From contig JAJOZX010012077.1 in NCBI GenBank assembly GCA_023014485.1, forward strand, positions 1 to 64,000: a stretch of DNA of 64,000 nt. Direction: 5' to 3'. Position 1 is the first letter of the stretch, and every line of letters starts with the position of its first letter. The notes beneath the pieces are model-generated. The model was not told the origin of the DNA and ran no database searches. It was given only the letters and a program-made list of their open reading frames with translations. The position numbers were made by a program, and so were the translations under genes. Below, piece after piece: positions 6,732 through 21,300 of the stretch. Origin of the DNA: Bathynomus jamesi. Its lineage: Eukaryota > Arthropoda > Malacostraca > Isopoda > Cirolanidae.

Positions 6732-9700
6732 CAATAATTGATTTAAACTTAAAAGATTTTATAACCCTAAACCCATCTTAAATTATTATATATTATTTTT
6801 AAACTTTGTTCATTCAAAAACCTTCCAAATCCCAACACATACACACGCATGTATGCGCACTATATATATATATGCAAACCTTATGCTAAAATCATTGGAT
6901 GTCACAATAAACTATTTCATAGCGTGTAAGTGCTAACTATGCTATTTATATAGTCCTACGCATTTTTGCTTACTATATATAAATTTTTGCTCAGGCACTT
7001 ATTCAGTTACTTGAACAATCCTATCAGCTAATCTGTCCCTCGAAATTGTAAAATACACACTTGACCACAGGTCTATACATCATCCATTACATAATTCGAT
7101 TTTTTATCTACAATAGTCAATAAAATTAGTTATCAATTGTATTATATTGTATTATATTATTGTATTAATACCATTTAGGGGGGGAAATACTGTAAAAAGT
7201 GAACAATGAACAATTCCTACACCATCATTATATGGATTCATTGTCTTCATGCAGAACTTATGTTCGTATAGTTTTATGTTCGAATGTCCATTTTTACATA
7301 AGAAACCAAAATCGCATAAGCGAGTTTTGGATAGAATTTCGATTTGTACGTCTTTATTCATTCCTGTATTTTTCTAATCCATCTTTTCTAATAATGACTT
7401 ATACACTATGACGTCACAAAATAACTTTGTTCTCTTTACGTTTCCCATACTTTGTACACTGAATCACGTTCTTAGTATTTGGACATCTTCCGTATTCAAT
7501 GTATGGTAAATTCTTTAGTAATAATGTTGTGGTGTTATGTAGTATAAATATCATTATTCAACCATACTCATTCTTACATTCATGTTCTTTCTTGACCGCT
7601 ATCCTTTATTAATTTTATTACTTATTCATTCATCTACCTATTGTCTACTTATGCCCTATCAACTTATCAGCCTATGTTTACGCGTGTCTATATTACGCAC
7701 ACAACCTATTGTGTGACGAATGATATGTATACACTACTGTGTGCAGTCGTACATGTCTATTGACGATCATGATTACGTACATGTATTCTTTTTACGTTTT
7801 ATTTTCTTTTATTATTTCACATCCCGCATTGAACTCAAAAATGCTGAGTTAAGTTATAAAATTCCACTCACTACGACAGAATCGAGGGCCTCAAAGATAA
7901 AATACCTCCGTTCGCTCTGATTTCAAATTCATAACATATTATAGCATATTATTTCATAAATAAATTATCTCGTATGTGCCATGTACTTTGTATTATATTT
8001 AACATCTTAATTGTCTATTAATATGAAACACTGAAAAAAAAAAAAAAAAGTTATAGTAACTGCTTAATTGTAATTAGCTGTAATACTTTAATTTAATATA
8101 ACGTAATGTACTTTAATGAAGCTGTAATTGGTAGTAACTTGTAATGTACTTCATTGGAACTGTAATTAAATGTAATGATTTAATTTATAATGTAAGAATG
8201 TACTTTAAAATGGAAGTGTAATTAAACAATAAGTAAATGTGTAGTAATCCATAATTGTAATTGTAATGAACCAAAATTAATACGTACTCAGTCGTGTACT
8301 TAATTTGTACTTATATGTACTATTACGAAATGATATCGCCTTCATAAATGTAGACTCGGCGAAAAATACAAATTAGTGTTTGTTATTTTATTTTTATTTT
8401 TTTAAATTTTTATTTTGCAATATTTTAAAACATTTGATCATGTGTTTAAAAAGGGGGGAAATTTAACCTTCAACTGTCCTCCCCCAAAACATTTAAGTTC
8501 AGCTATATTATACATGTATTTGTAAAATTACAGCACTTCTTCATTGCACTTCTTAATTAGACTTCAGATTAGCATTTCATTAGGACTGCTTTGTTAGCAG
8601 CCTCGCTGCGGGGAGGGGGCAGAGGCCCCTTGCCTTCTTAATATTTTTAGATTCCGGCCTGAGCCATGGTCGAAAGAGGTCGAACCTCTACCCCTGTAAA
8701 TTCAGAGTACTAACTGTAATTTTTGAGAAGTAAACCACAGTAAAAGAAGTTTTTTTATCTTTTTCCTTCGAGCCTTGTTCTCTTCAGGAACTCAGTCAGT
8801 TAAGTCGACAAGTTATAAAAGAAAAGTCGATAATTTTAGTATCAGAGAAAGTATCAGAGTATTATAAAAAGAGAAGAATTAAAAATTGGCGACCCTTTGC
8901 CCAAATTAAGAGACAACCCAAGCACCATAGAAGATATTGGCTAACAGTCTGGCGAGTCTGTAGCCAAGGGTTTAACAGAGTGGCGACCCACCATTTAAGG
9001 CGACCGAAAAGAATTATAGAATGTTATAGAAGAAATATCCGTTGCAGCCTCCTAACCAGAACCCCCGTCGATCCGAACCGACTCAGGGCCATAAAAGAGG
9101 GGGGTTAACAACTGGCGACCCTGCCCCAGGATAAGAAGAAGATTTTAACCAGAAGATTTTAACCAGAAGATTTTAACCAGAAGATTTTAACCAGAAGATT
9201 TTAACCAGAAGATTTTAAGAGGAGGCCACTCTTTGGCCAAGATAGAAATTACCCTGCATCAGGATAAAACCAGTTGACCGGCGTGTCACGCCTTCTAGTT
9301 CGTAACATCCACCCTTGAACCGGTGTGTCACGACTCCAAGTTCTCCACGCCTAGTTTTCATCCAAGAAGAAGTAGCCAGGAAGACGTCTTCAGGACACGT
9401 CTCAAGGATTTCCCCATAGAAAATTTTGTTAAGTACAGTTTGTTTTTTAAGTAATTTATAAACACTTGAAAAGTCTGTATTATAACAGTTAATATTTAGT
9501 ATCAAACCAGATTTAACACAAAACACACTGAACATTTCAGACACCAGTGATACATTTTTTTTAGTGAAACAGTAATTGTAACAGAGAGTTAATTGTAACA
9601 CATAGTTAATTGTAACACAGAGAGTTAATTGTAACACAGAGTTAATTTCAAAGAGAGTTAATTTCAAACTGAGTTAATTTCAAGAGAGTTAATTTCAGTT

Positions 9701-11620
9701 ATTTTCACTGTTATATTCAGTATAGAATAATTTTATTTTATGTACCTTCCCGTACATTCGAGATGAAATATTGTTTACATTTTTTTTATTTTTTGTTTGC
9801 AAATTTTTTTCAATTACTGAATTGAATTGACTTGCAAATTAAGAGAGAGAGAGTTTACAGAGAGTTTAGAGAGAGTTTATAGTTATAGATTTACTTGAAG
9901 CAGTTTCAAGTTCCATTTTCAGTTTTCAGAGTTTCAGTTGGTTGTAACCAAAAGGGACAACCAAACCCCAGAGATTTATAAAGATACTTGAAGTAATTTT
10001 GAAGTCATTTTTTTTAAGTCATTTTTTTTAAGTCATTTTTTGAAGTCAGAAGGTTGCACCAAGAGGGTCAACCAAAACAGAGGTTAATCGTCTCCACTTG
10101 AATAGAGATCAAGTGCAGTCATTTTCCATTTTCAGTTAATCTTGACAAGCGTTCAAGTTAGACAGTTTAAGTTTCAAAATACTTGACAAGCGTTCAAGTT
10201 AGTTTAAGTTTCAGAATACTTGACAAGCGTTCAAGTTAGACAGTTAAGTTTCATTTTCAGGTTCAGAATACTTGACAGAGTTCAAGTCAGAGTTTTATTT
10301 GAAGTGAGAGAGTTTTATTTGAAGTGAGAGAGTTTTATTTGAAGTGAGAGAGTTTTATTTGAAGTCAGAGAGTTTTATTTGAAGTGAGAGAGTTTTATTT
10401 GAAGTCAGAGAGTTTTATTTGAAGTCAGAGAGTTTTATTTGAAGTCAGAGTGTTTTGTTTGAAGTCAGAGTGTTTTGTTTGAAGTCAGAGTGTTTTGTTT
10501 TAAGTCAGAGTGTTTTGTTTTAAGTCAGTTTCTGTTAGTTTCAAATACCCATTCATTTCAATGCAGTCAATTGAATTCAACTTTTTCTTTGTAAGTTAAG
10601 AGAATTTAATTTAAGAAAAATGTAATTTTAGAATTTCATGCAACCTTTTTTTTGTGTTGCAAAAGAGAATTAAATTCAACCTGAATTGACCGGGTTGCGG
10701 CTTTGGTTTAACCTTTTCTTTGTTTGTAAGACGGAAATTCACCGATTTGTCTTTCCCTTTTCATGCATTGTTACGGATATAAATATATACTTATGTAATT
10801 TATTATTTGTGCAAAGGTTGTATCGTAATGTATATGAGGAAGATGCCGTCCCTCCGTTTTGTTTCAACTCTTTTAATTTTGTTCTAAGTAGTGTGACAAG
10901 CAATCTTTTAAAAAAAAAAAAAAAAAGCAAAGTGCTCACGAAAAACGTAATTGTCAATTTCAGACATATACCCCCTGCTAAGTCACTCAATTCCCCGTAT
11001 GATCCACATACCCTAAATTTCAGTTGTTTGTTCTTTTTGTCATTTAATTTTAATAAAACTTCTACACAATAAAAACGTATGTATTTATCATATGCAAACA
11101 AGTTCAGACTAAAATATCAAATAATTCAAAATTCTATCAACATTTAACGAAAGAGTATAATTTTCTACTTAACATGCAAAAAATTATTAAACCTTTTTAA
11201 TATTTTTTTTTATTATATAAAAATTAATTTTTAATGTAAAATTTACCTGAGATTATTAAAAGAAAAGATTGTTCGAAATGCTTCCTTCCAATTTCAATAA
11301 CTTTTATTCTTGGCCGAAACTCATCTATGGCTCGATTTACTTTTATTTTTTAGAATATTATAAAATTGTATTTAGCTCGTTGAAATGCATAATTGATTCA
11401 TATTTTTAATTTGTATTTTTATTTTCTTTTGTTCTATTAATCCTGAGTAACTGTCCTTAAATTGTTATTGTACCATTTGTAAGGTATCAAACGAAAATTA
11501 TAGTCAAATTGACATACTACTACACTATATGGTTATGAATTTTAGTAGTCGAATTTAATTGTGTGTCGAAATTCAATTTTAAAACCGTGAGAGTTACTGT
11601 CATTACTCGTAAGGTCTTCT
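6603..11620 (+). repeat. Tandem unit U2, type B without Tc1 (model B unit)
   Basis: A 5018-bp unit. Type-B markers: the extra block 7016-7294, GGACATCTTCC, ATGCCCTATC, GAAGCTGTAATTGG, GCAATATTTT, AACCTTCAAC, GCTGCGGGGAGG, CAAATACCC and GCAAAGTGCTC. Minisatellites: 14-bp 9137-9218 (about six copies), 15-17-bp 9571-9698, T-rich 9988-10048, ACTTGA-type inverted repeats up to about 10288 (three CAAGCGT copies), 20-bp 10286-10525. The minus strand at 9215-9667 is open for 150 codons. I do not recognise that product, and its N-terminal part is encoded by the minisatellite. Confidence 0.95.
7016..7294. other. Type-B-specific block of about 279 bp with G7 purine tract
   Basis: In B units this sequence lies between TTGAA and TACATAAGAAACC; in A units only TAAGT occupies the space. 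It contains TTAGGGGGGGAAATACTGTA (7175-7194), which looks like a polypurine tract followed by a TG-starting LTR. Equivalent blocks: U4 18627-18904, U6 30245-30523, U7 35396-35672, U9 47174-47452, U11 57423-57710, U12 62678-62956. I cannot tell whether B gained it or A lost it. The frames open through it differ little between units and show no recognisable protein. Confidence 0.85.
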
Positions 11621-11702
11621 AAGTACGTCTTTTTTTTATTACCTTAATACGTGTAACTGATTTAATTAAATACTTAAATACTAAATTGAACTTAAAGTAT
11701 TT

Positions 11703-11743
<41 letters not shown>

Positions 11744-14700
11744 CAATAATTGATTTAAACTTAAAAGATTTTATAACCCTAAACCCATCTTAAATTATTA
11801 TATATTATTTTTAAACTTTGTTCATTCAAAAACCTTCCAAATCCCTACACATACACACGCATGTATGCGCACTATATATATATATTTGCAAACCTTATGC
11901 TAAAATCATTGGATGTCACAATAAACTATTTCATAGCGTGTAAGTGCTAACTATGCTATTTATATAGTCCTACGCATTTTTGCTTACTATATATAAATTT
12001 TTGCTCAGGCACTTATTCAGTTACTTGAATAAGTTACAAAAGAAACCAAAATCGCATAAGCGAGTTTTGGATAGAATTTCGATTTGTACGTCTTTATTCA
12101 TTCCTGTATTTTTCTAATCCATCTTTTCTAATAATGACTTATACACTGTGACGTCACAAAATAACTTTGTTCTCTTTACGTTTCCCATACTTTGTACACT
12201 GAATCACGTTCTTAGTATTTGGACCTCTTCCGTATTCAATGTATGGTAAATTCTTTAGTAATAATGTTGTGGTGTTATGTAGTATAAATATCATTATTCA
12301 ACCATACTCATTCTTACATTCATGTTCTTTCTTGACCGCTATCCTTTATTAATTTTATTACTTATTCATTCATCTACCTATTGTCTACTTATGCCATATC
12401 AACTTATCAGCCTATGTTTACGCGTGTCTATATTACGCACACAACCTATTGTGTGACGAATGATATGTGTACACTACTGTGTGCAGTCGTACATGTCTAT
12501 TGACGATCATGATTACGTACATGTATTCTTTTTACGTTTTATTTCTTTTATTATTTCACATCCCGCATTGAACTCAAAAATGCTGAGTTAAGTTATAAAA
12601 TTCCACTCACTACGACAGAATCGAGGGCCTCAAAGATAAAATACCTCCGTTCGCTCTGATTTCAAATTCATAACATATTATAGCATATTATTTCATAAAT
12701 AAATTATCTCGTATGTGCCATGTACTTTGTATTATATTTAACATCTTAATTGTCTATTAATATGAAACACTGAAAAAAAAAAAAAAGTTATAGCAACTGC
12801 TTAATTGTAATTAGCTGTAATACTTTAATTTAATATAACGTAATGTACTTTAATGAAGATGTAATTGGTAGTAACTTGTAATGTACTTCATTGGAACTGT
12901 AATTAAATGTAATGATTTAATTTATAATGTAAGAATGTACTTTAAAATGGAAGTGTAATTAAACAATAAGTAAATGTGAAGTAATCCATAATTGTAATCG
13001 TAATTGTAATGAACCAAAATTAATACGTACTCAGTCGTGTACTTAATTTGTACTTATATGTACTATTACGAAATGATATCGCCTTCATAAATGTAGACTC
13101 GGCGAAAAATACAAATTAGTGTTTGTTATTTTATTTTTATTTTTTTAAATTTTTTTTGCAATCTTTTAAAACATTTGATCATGTGTTTAAAAAGGGGGGA
13201 AATTTAACCTTTAACTGTCCTCCCCCAAAACATTTAAGTTCAGCTATATTATACATGTATTTGTAAAATTACAGCACTTCTTCATTGCACTTCTTAATTA
13301 GACTTCAGATTAGCATTTCATTAGGACTCCTTTGTTAGCAGCCTCGCTGCGCGGAGGGGGCAGAGGCCCCTTGCCTTCTTAATATTTTTAGATTCCGGCC
13401 TGAGCCATGGTCGAAAGACGTCGAACCTCTACCCCTGTAAATTCAGAGTACTAACTGTAATTTTTGAGAAGTAAACCACAGTAAAAGAAGTTTTTTTTAT
13501 CTTTTTCCTTCGAGCCTTGTTCTCTTCAGGAACTCAGTCAGTTAAGTCGACAAGTTATAAAAGAAAAGTCGATAATTTTAGTATCAGAGAAAGTATCAGA
13601 GTATTATAAAAAGAGAAGAATTAAAAATTGGCGACCCTTTGCCCAAATTAAGAGACAACCCAAGCACCATAGAAGATATTGGCTAACAGTCTGGCGAGTC
13701 TGTAACCAAGGGTTTAACAGAGTGGCGACCCACCATTTAAGGCGACCGAAAAGAATTATACTGTAGAATGTTATAGAAGAAATATCCGTTGCAGCCTCCT
13801 AACCAGAACCCCCGTCGATCCGAACCGACTCAGGGCCATAAAAGAGGGGGGTTAACAACTGGCGACCCTGCCCTAGGATAAGAAGAAGATTTTAACCAGA
13901 AGATTTTAACCAGAAAATTTTAACAAGAAGATTTTAACCAGAAGATTTTAACCAGAAGATTTTAACCAGAAGATTTTAACCAGAACATTTTAACCAGAAG
14001 ATTTTAACCAAAAGATTTTAACCAAAAGATTTTAACCAAAAGATTTTAACCAGAAGATTTTAACCAGAAGATTTTAACCAGAAGATTTTAACCAGAAGAT
14101 TTTAACCAGAAGATTTTAACCAGAAGATTTTAACCAGAAGATTTTAACCAGATTTTAACCAGAAGATTTTAACCAGAAGATTTTAACCAGAAGATTTTAA
14201 CCAGAAGATTTTAAGAGGAGGCCACTCTTTGGCCAAGATAGAAATTACCCTGCATCTGGATAAAACCAGTTGACCGGCGTGTCACGCCTTCTAGTTCGTA
14301 AAATCCACCTTTGAACCAGTGTGTCACGACTCCAAGTTCTCCACGCCTAGTTTTCATCCAAGAAGTAGCCAGGAAGACGTCTTCAGGACACGTCTCAAGG
14401 ATTTCCCCATAGAAAATTTTGTTAAGTACAGTTTGTTTTTTTAAGTAATTTATAAACACTTGAAAAGTCTGTATTATAACAGTTAATATTTAGTATCAAA
14501 CTAGATTTAACACAAAACACAGTGAACATTTCAGACACCAGTGATACATTTTTTTAGTGAAAGTAATTGTAACAGAGTTAATTGTAACACAGATAGTTAA
14601 TTGTAACACAGAGTTAATTGTAACACAGAGTTAATTGTAACACAGAGTCAAAGAGAGTTAATTTCAAAGAGAGTTAATTTCAAGAGAGTTAATTTCAGTT

Positions 14701-15545
14701 ATTTTCACTGTTATATTCAGTATAGAATAATTTTATTTTATGTACCTTCCCGTACATTCGAGATGAAATATTGTTTACATTTTTTTTATTTTTTGTTTGC
14801 AAATTTTTTTTGAATTACTGAATTGAATTGACATGCAAATTAAGAGAGAGAGAGTTTACAGAGAGTTTAGAGAGAGTTTATAGAGTTATAGATTTACTTG
14901 AAGCAGTTTCAAGTTCCATTTTCAGTTTTCAGACAGTTTCAGTTGGTTGTAACCAAAAGGGACAACCAAATCCCAGAGATTTATAAAGATACTTGGTCAT
15001 TTTTTTGAAGTAATTTTTTGAAGTCATTTTTTTGAAGTCATTTTTTTGGTCATTTTTTTAAAGTCATTTTTTGAAGTCATTTTTTTGAAGTCATTTTTTG
15101 AAGACATTTTTTTGAAGACATTTTTGAAGACATTTTTTTGAAGTCATTTTTTTAAGTCATTTTTTTAAGTCAGAAGTTGCACCAAGAGGGTCAACCAAAA
15201 CAGAGGTTAATCGTCTCCACTTGAATAGAGATCAAGTGCAGTCATTTTCCATTTCAGTTAATCTTTACTTGACAAGCGTTCAAGTTAGACAGTTTAAGTT
15301 TCAGAATACTTGACAAGCGTTCAAGTTAGACAGTTAAGTTTCATTTTCAGGTTCAGAATACTTGACAGAGTTCAAGTCAGAGTTTTATTTGAAGTCAGAG
15401 AGTTTTATTTGAAGTGAGAGAGTTTTATTTGAAGTGAGAGAGTTTTATTTGAAGTGAGAGAGTTTTATTTGAAGTCAGAGTTTTATTTGAAGTCAGAGAG
15501 TTTTATTTGAAGTCAGAGAGTTTTATTTGAAGTCAGAGAGTTTTA

Positions 15546-17045
15546 CAGTGCCCGCGAAAAGTATCCGATCACTCAAGAAAATACAATATTTTCCCTTGAT
15601 ATTCAGAGACACGTAATTCACTTTCTATTTGTTCTAGCGACATCTGGTAACTTTGAGGTTGCTCGCTGATATGAGAGCTATCCAACGCATTCTCAAATTA
15701 GTGTTCTGGTAGCCTTCGTTGCGGGTGGCTGTGTCTCAAATTTGTCAGATTTCACTGTTTGTGTAAATTTCTTGATATTTTTTTTTTTTTACAGAAAGTG
15801 GTGTAAATAAAATTTATATATAATGTGTGCTAAAAAACAACTTAAGAGTGATTGTCGAGGTGCTATTGTTGCTTTGCATGCATGTGGGAAATCACAGAGA
15901 CAGATAGCTAAGGAATTAAACATATCCCAAAGTACCGTTAATTTATGGGTTTCACGGGCTAAGAGCAATGGTGGCCTAACCACGCCAGTCCCTAAAAAAC
16001 GATCTGGCAGACCGAGAAAAACAAATTCGCGAACAGACAAACTTATGAAACGTTTAGTATTGAAAAACCCAACAATAACTGCGAAAGAAATAAAATTTAA
16101 TATGAATAATTTGTTATCTGGTGTTTCTGAACGAACTATCCAGGAGCGGCTCCAAAAAGAACTCGGATTACCATCTCGCCATGCTGCTAAGAAACCGTTC
16201 ATTAATGAAAAAATGCGTAAAAAACGTGTCGCATTTTGTAAAAAATACATTCATTGGACTAAATGCAAAAAACTTCACTTTTTTCGTGAAGGTCAAAATA
16301 TGAGAATAAAAACCCACTCTAATAGACAGAGTTTATTTCCACGACAGTTTCGACGCCCATTGGACTGTTGATGACTGGAAGAAGGTTTTATTTAGCGATG
16401 AGTCGACATTTTTGACATTCAGAAGTTGTCCAAAAAAGGTTCGCCGGCCTATTGGCTCAAATAGGATGGACCCTAAATACACCCTAAAGACAATGAAACA
16501 CCCTCCAAGTGTGATGGTTTGGGGTTGTTTCGGTTACTATGGGCGTGGAAACTTATATTTTCTTCCGAAGAACACAACTATGAATGGTGCACGGTATTTA
16601 GCAATGCTACAGGATAAACTTCCAATGGCAATGGCAATCCAAAGGACAAAAACATTCATGCATGATGGTGCACGATGTCACAGGGCCAAAATAGTGACAA
16701 AATGGATTACTGACAATAAATTTGATATTTTGGATTGGCCTGGTAATAGTCCAGATCTCAATCCGATAGAAAATCTGTGGCTAATAATAAAAAATAAGGT
16801 TGAATGCCACGACACTGGCTCAGTCGAAAAATTACAAGAGGCCATCAAAAAGGTATGGTGCAAGGAAATATCAGTGGAAGTTTGTCAAAACTTGATTAAA
16901 TCCATGCCAAAACGTCTAGAACAAGTCATCCAAACCAAAGGACAGATGACAAAATACTAATATAAGGTTAGTATACATTTAAACATTGTTTTTTATGTAA
17001 AAAATACAAATTTCAAGGGTGATCGGATACTTTTCGCGGGCACTG
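15546..17045 (+). mobile_element. Tc1/mariner-family transposon, copy in U3
   Basis: A 1500-bp copy with the same 27-bp inverted repeats and the same TA target position within the 20-bp minisatellite as U1, U5 and U8. Shared insertion site and shared internal lesion show common descent by duplication of the host unit, not independent transposition. Confidence 0.97.
15823..16960 (+). pseudogene. Tc1-like transposase, broken by the extra segment
   Basis: ATG at 15823, TAA at 16958-16960. The helix-turn-helix half is intact to YIHWT, then enters the 106-bp extra segment (16261-16366). Here one A is missing after the T6 run, so the wrong frame stays open to 16371. The catalytic half from 16412 keeps HDGARCH and PDLNPIENLW. 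It cannot make a full transposase. The N-terminal DNA-binding half could still be translated and might act as a repressor of transposition, but that is speculation. Confidence 0.93.
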
Positions 17046-18213
17046 TATTTGAAGTCAGAGAGTTTTATTTGAAGTCAGAGTGTTTTGTTTGAAGTCAGAG
17101 TGTTTTGTTTTAAGTCAGTTTCTGTTAGTTTCAAACACCCATTCATTTCAATGCAGTCAATTGAATTCAACTTTTTCTTTGTAAGTTAAGAGAATTTAAT
17201 TTAAGAAAAATGTAATTTTAGAATTTCATGCAACCTTTTTTTGTGTTGTAAAAGAGAATTAAATTCAACCTGAATTGACCGGGTTGCGGCTTTGGTTTAA
17301 CCTTTTCTTTGTTTGTAAGACGGAAATTCACCGATTTGTCTTTCCCTTTTCATGCATTGTTACGGATATAAATATACTTATGTAATTTATTATTTGTGCA
17401 AAGGTTGTATCGTAATGTATATGAGGAAGATGCCGTCCCTCCGTTTTGTTTCAACTCTTTTAATTTTTGTTCTAAGTAGTGTGACAAGCAATCTTTTAAA
17501 AAAAAAAAAAAAAAAGGAAAGTGCTCACGAAAAACGTAATTGTCAATTTCAGACATATACCCCCTGCTTAGTCACTCAATTCCCCCTTATGATCCACATA
17601 CCCTAAATTTCAGTTGTTTGTTCTTTTTTGTCATTTAATTTTAATAAAACTTCTACACAATAAAACGTATGTATTTATCATATGCAAACAAGTTTCAGAC
17701 TAAAATATCAAATAATTCAAAATTCTATCAACATTTAACGAAAGAGTATAATTTTTCTACTTAACATGCAAAAAATTATTAAACCTTTTTAATATTTTTT
17801 TTTATTATATAAAAATAATTTTTAATGTAAAATTTACCTGAGATTATTAAAAGAAAAGATTGTTCGAAATGCTTCCTTCCATTACAATAACTTTTTTATT
17901 CTTGGCCGAAACTCATCTATGGCTCGATTTACTTTTATTTTTTAGAATATTATAAAATTGTATTTAGCTCGTTGAAATGCATAATTGATTCATATTTTTA
18001 ATTTGTATTTTTATTTTTCTTTTGTTCAATTAATCCTGAGTAACTGTCCTTAAATTGTTATTGTACCATTTGTAAGGTATCAAACGAAAATTATAGTCAA
18101 ATTGACATACTACTACACTATATGGTTATGAATTTTAGTAGTCGAATTTAATTGTGTGTCGAAATTCAATTTTAAAACCGTGAGAGTTACTGTCATTACT
18201 CGTAAGGTCTTCT

Positions 18214-18295
18214 AAGTACGTCTTTTTTTTATTACCTTAATACGTGTAACTGATTTAATTAAATACTTAAATACTAAATTGAACTTAAAGTATTT

Positions 18296-18342
<47 letters not shown>

Positions 18343-21300
18343 CAATAATTGATTTAAACTTAAAAGATTTTATAACCCTAAACCCATCTTAAATTATTAT
18401 ATATTATTTTTAAACTTTGTTCATTCAAAAACCTTCCAAATCCCAACACATACACACGCATGTATGCGCACTATATATATATATGCAAACCTTATGCTAA
18501 AATCATTGGATGTCACAATAAACTATTTCATAGCGTGTAAGTGCTAACTATGCTATTTATATAGTCCTACGCATTTTTGCTTACTATATATAAATTTTTG
18601 CTCAGGCACTTATTCAGTTACTTGAACAATCCTATCAGCTAATCTGTCCCTCGAAATTGTAAAATACACACTTGACCACAGGTCTATACATCATCCATTA
18701 CATAATTCGATTTTTTATCTACAATAGTCAATAAAATTAGTTATCAATTGTATTATATTGTATTATATTATTGTATTAATACCATTTAGGGGGGAAATAC
18801 TGTAAAAAGTGAACAATGAACAATTCCTACACCATCATTATATGGATTCATTGTCTTCATGCAGAACTTATGTTCGTATAGTTTTATGTTCGAATGTCCA
18901 TTTTTACATAAGAAACCAAAATCGCATAAGCGAGTTTTGGATAGAATTTCGATTTGTACGTCTTTATTCATTCCTGTATTTTTCTAATCCATCTTTTCTA
19001 ATAATGACTTATACACTATGACGTCACAAAATAACTTTGTTCTCTTTACGTTTCCCATACTTTGTACACTGAATCACGTTCTTAGTATTTGGACATCTTC
19101 CGTATTCAATGTATGGTAAATTCTTTAGTAATAATGTTGTGGTGTTATGTAGTATAAATATCATTATTCAACCATACTCATTCTTACATTCATGTTCTTT
19201 CTTGACCGCTATCCTTTATTAATTTTATTACTTATTCATTCATCTACCTATTGTCTACTTATGCCCTATCAACTTATCAGCCTATGTTTACGCGTGTCTA
19301 TATTACGCACACAACCTATTGTGTGACGAATGATATGTATACACTACTGTGTGCAGTCGTACATGTCTATTGACGATCATGATTACGTACATGTATTCTT
19401 TTTACGTTTTATTTTCTTTTATTATTTCACATCCCGCATTGAACTCAAAAATGCTGAGTTAAGTTATAAAATTCCACTCACTACGACAGAATCGAGGGCC
19501 TCAAAGATAAAATACCTCCGTTCGCTCTGATTTCAAATTCATAACATATTATAGCATATTATTTCATAAATAAATTATCTCGTATGTGCCATGTACTTTG
19601 TATTATATTTAACATCTTAATTGTCTATTAATATGAAACACTGAAAAAAAAAAAAAAAGTTATAGTAACTGCTTAATTGTAATTAGCTGTAATACTTTAA
19701 TTTAATATAACGTAATGTACTTTAATGAAGCTGTAATTGGTAGTAACTTGTAATGTACTTCATTGGAACTGTAATTAAATGTAATGATTTAATTTATAAT
19801 GTAAGAATGTACTTTAAAATGGAAGTGTAATTAAACAATAAGTAAATGTGTAGTAATCCATAATTGTAATTGTAATGAACCAAAATTAATACGTACTCAG
19901 TCGTGTACTTAATTTGTACTTATATGTACTATTACGAAATGATATCGCCTTCATAAATGTAGACTCGGCGAAAAATACAAATTAGTGTTTGTTATTTTAT
20001 TTTTATTTTTTTAAATTTTTATTTTGCAATATTTTAAAACATTTGATCATGTGTTTAAAAAGGGGGGAAATTTAACCTTCAACTGTCCTCCCCCAAAACA
20101 TTTAAGTTCAGCTATATTATACATGTATTTGTAAAATTACAGCACTTCTTCATTGCACTTCTTAATTAGACTTCAGATTAGCATTTCATTAGGACTGCTT
20201 TGTTAGCAGCCTCGCTGCGGGGAGGGGGCAGAGGCCCCTTGCCTTCTTAATATTTTTAGATTCCGGCCTGAGCCATGGTCGAAAGAGGTCGAACCTCTAC
20301 CCCTGTAAATTCAGAGTACTAACTGTAATTTTTGAGAAGTAAACCACAGTAAAAGAAGTTTTTTTATCTTTTTCCTTCGAGCCTTGTTCTCTTCAGGAAC
20401 TCAGTCAGTTAAGTCGACAAGTTATAAAAGAAAAGTCGATAATTTTAGTATCAGAGAAAGTATCAGAGTATTATAAAAAGAGAAGAATTAAAAATTGGCG
20501 ACCCTTTGCCCAAATTAAGAGACAACCCAAGCACCATAGAAGATATTGGCTAACAGTCTGGCGAGTCTGTAGCCAAGGGTTTAACAGAGTGGCGACCCAC
20601 CATTTAAGGCGACCGAAAAGAATTATAGAATGTTATAGAAGAAATATCCGTTGCAGCCTCCTAACCAGAACCCCCGTCGATCCGAACCGACTCAGGGCCA
20701 TAAAAGAGGGGGGTTAACAACTGGCGACCCTGCCCCAGGATAAGAAGAAGATTTTAACCAGAAGATTTTAACCAGAAGATTTTAACCAGAAGATTTTAAC
20801 CAGAAGATTTTAACCAGAAGATTTTAACCAAAGATTTTAACCAGAAGATTTTAAGAGGAGGCCACTCTTTGGCCAAGATAGAAATTACCCTGCATCAGGA
20901 TAAAACCAGTTGACCGGCGTGTCACGCCTTCTAGTTCGTAACATCCACCCTTGAACCGGTGTGTCACGACTCCAAGTTCTCCACGCCTAGTTTTCATCCA
21001 AGAAGAAGTAGCCAGGAAGACGTCTTCAGGACACGTCTCAAGGATTTCCCCATAGAAAATTTTGTTAAGTACAGTTTGTTTTTTAAGTAATTTATAAACA
21101 CTTGAAAAGTCTGTATTATAACAGTTAATATTTAGTATCAAACCAGATTTAACACAAAACACACTGAACATTTCAGACACCAGTGATACATTTTTTTTAA
21201 TGAAACAGTAATTGTAACAGAGAGTTAATTGTAACACATAGTTAATTGTAACACAGAGAGTTAATTGTAACACAGAGTTAATTTCAAAGAGAGTTAATTT

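Larger units (their letters stand above)
11621..18213 (+). repeat. Tandem unit U3, type A with Tc1 insertion
   Basis: A 6593-bp unit, nearly the same as U1 including the variant order in the 14-bp minisatellite (13884-14213). Other tracts: 15-17-bp 14562-14698, T-rich 14995-15172, inverted-repeat family 15267-15377, 20-bp 15376-15545 and 17046-17117. A one-base deletion near 12540 (TTTTATTTCTTTT) distinguishes it from U1. Together with U2 and U4 it shows the alternating A+/B order. Confidence 0.95.

Noticed and set aside
7199..7411. 70-codon + strand frame in B units, with an overlapping minus-strand frame
   Set aside because: It starts inside the B-only block and no protein family is recognised. 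Two opposite overlapping frames in AT-rich DNA are likely chance.
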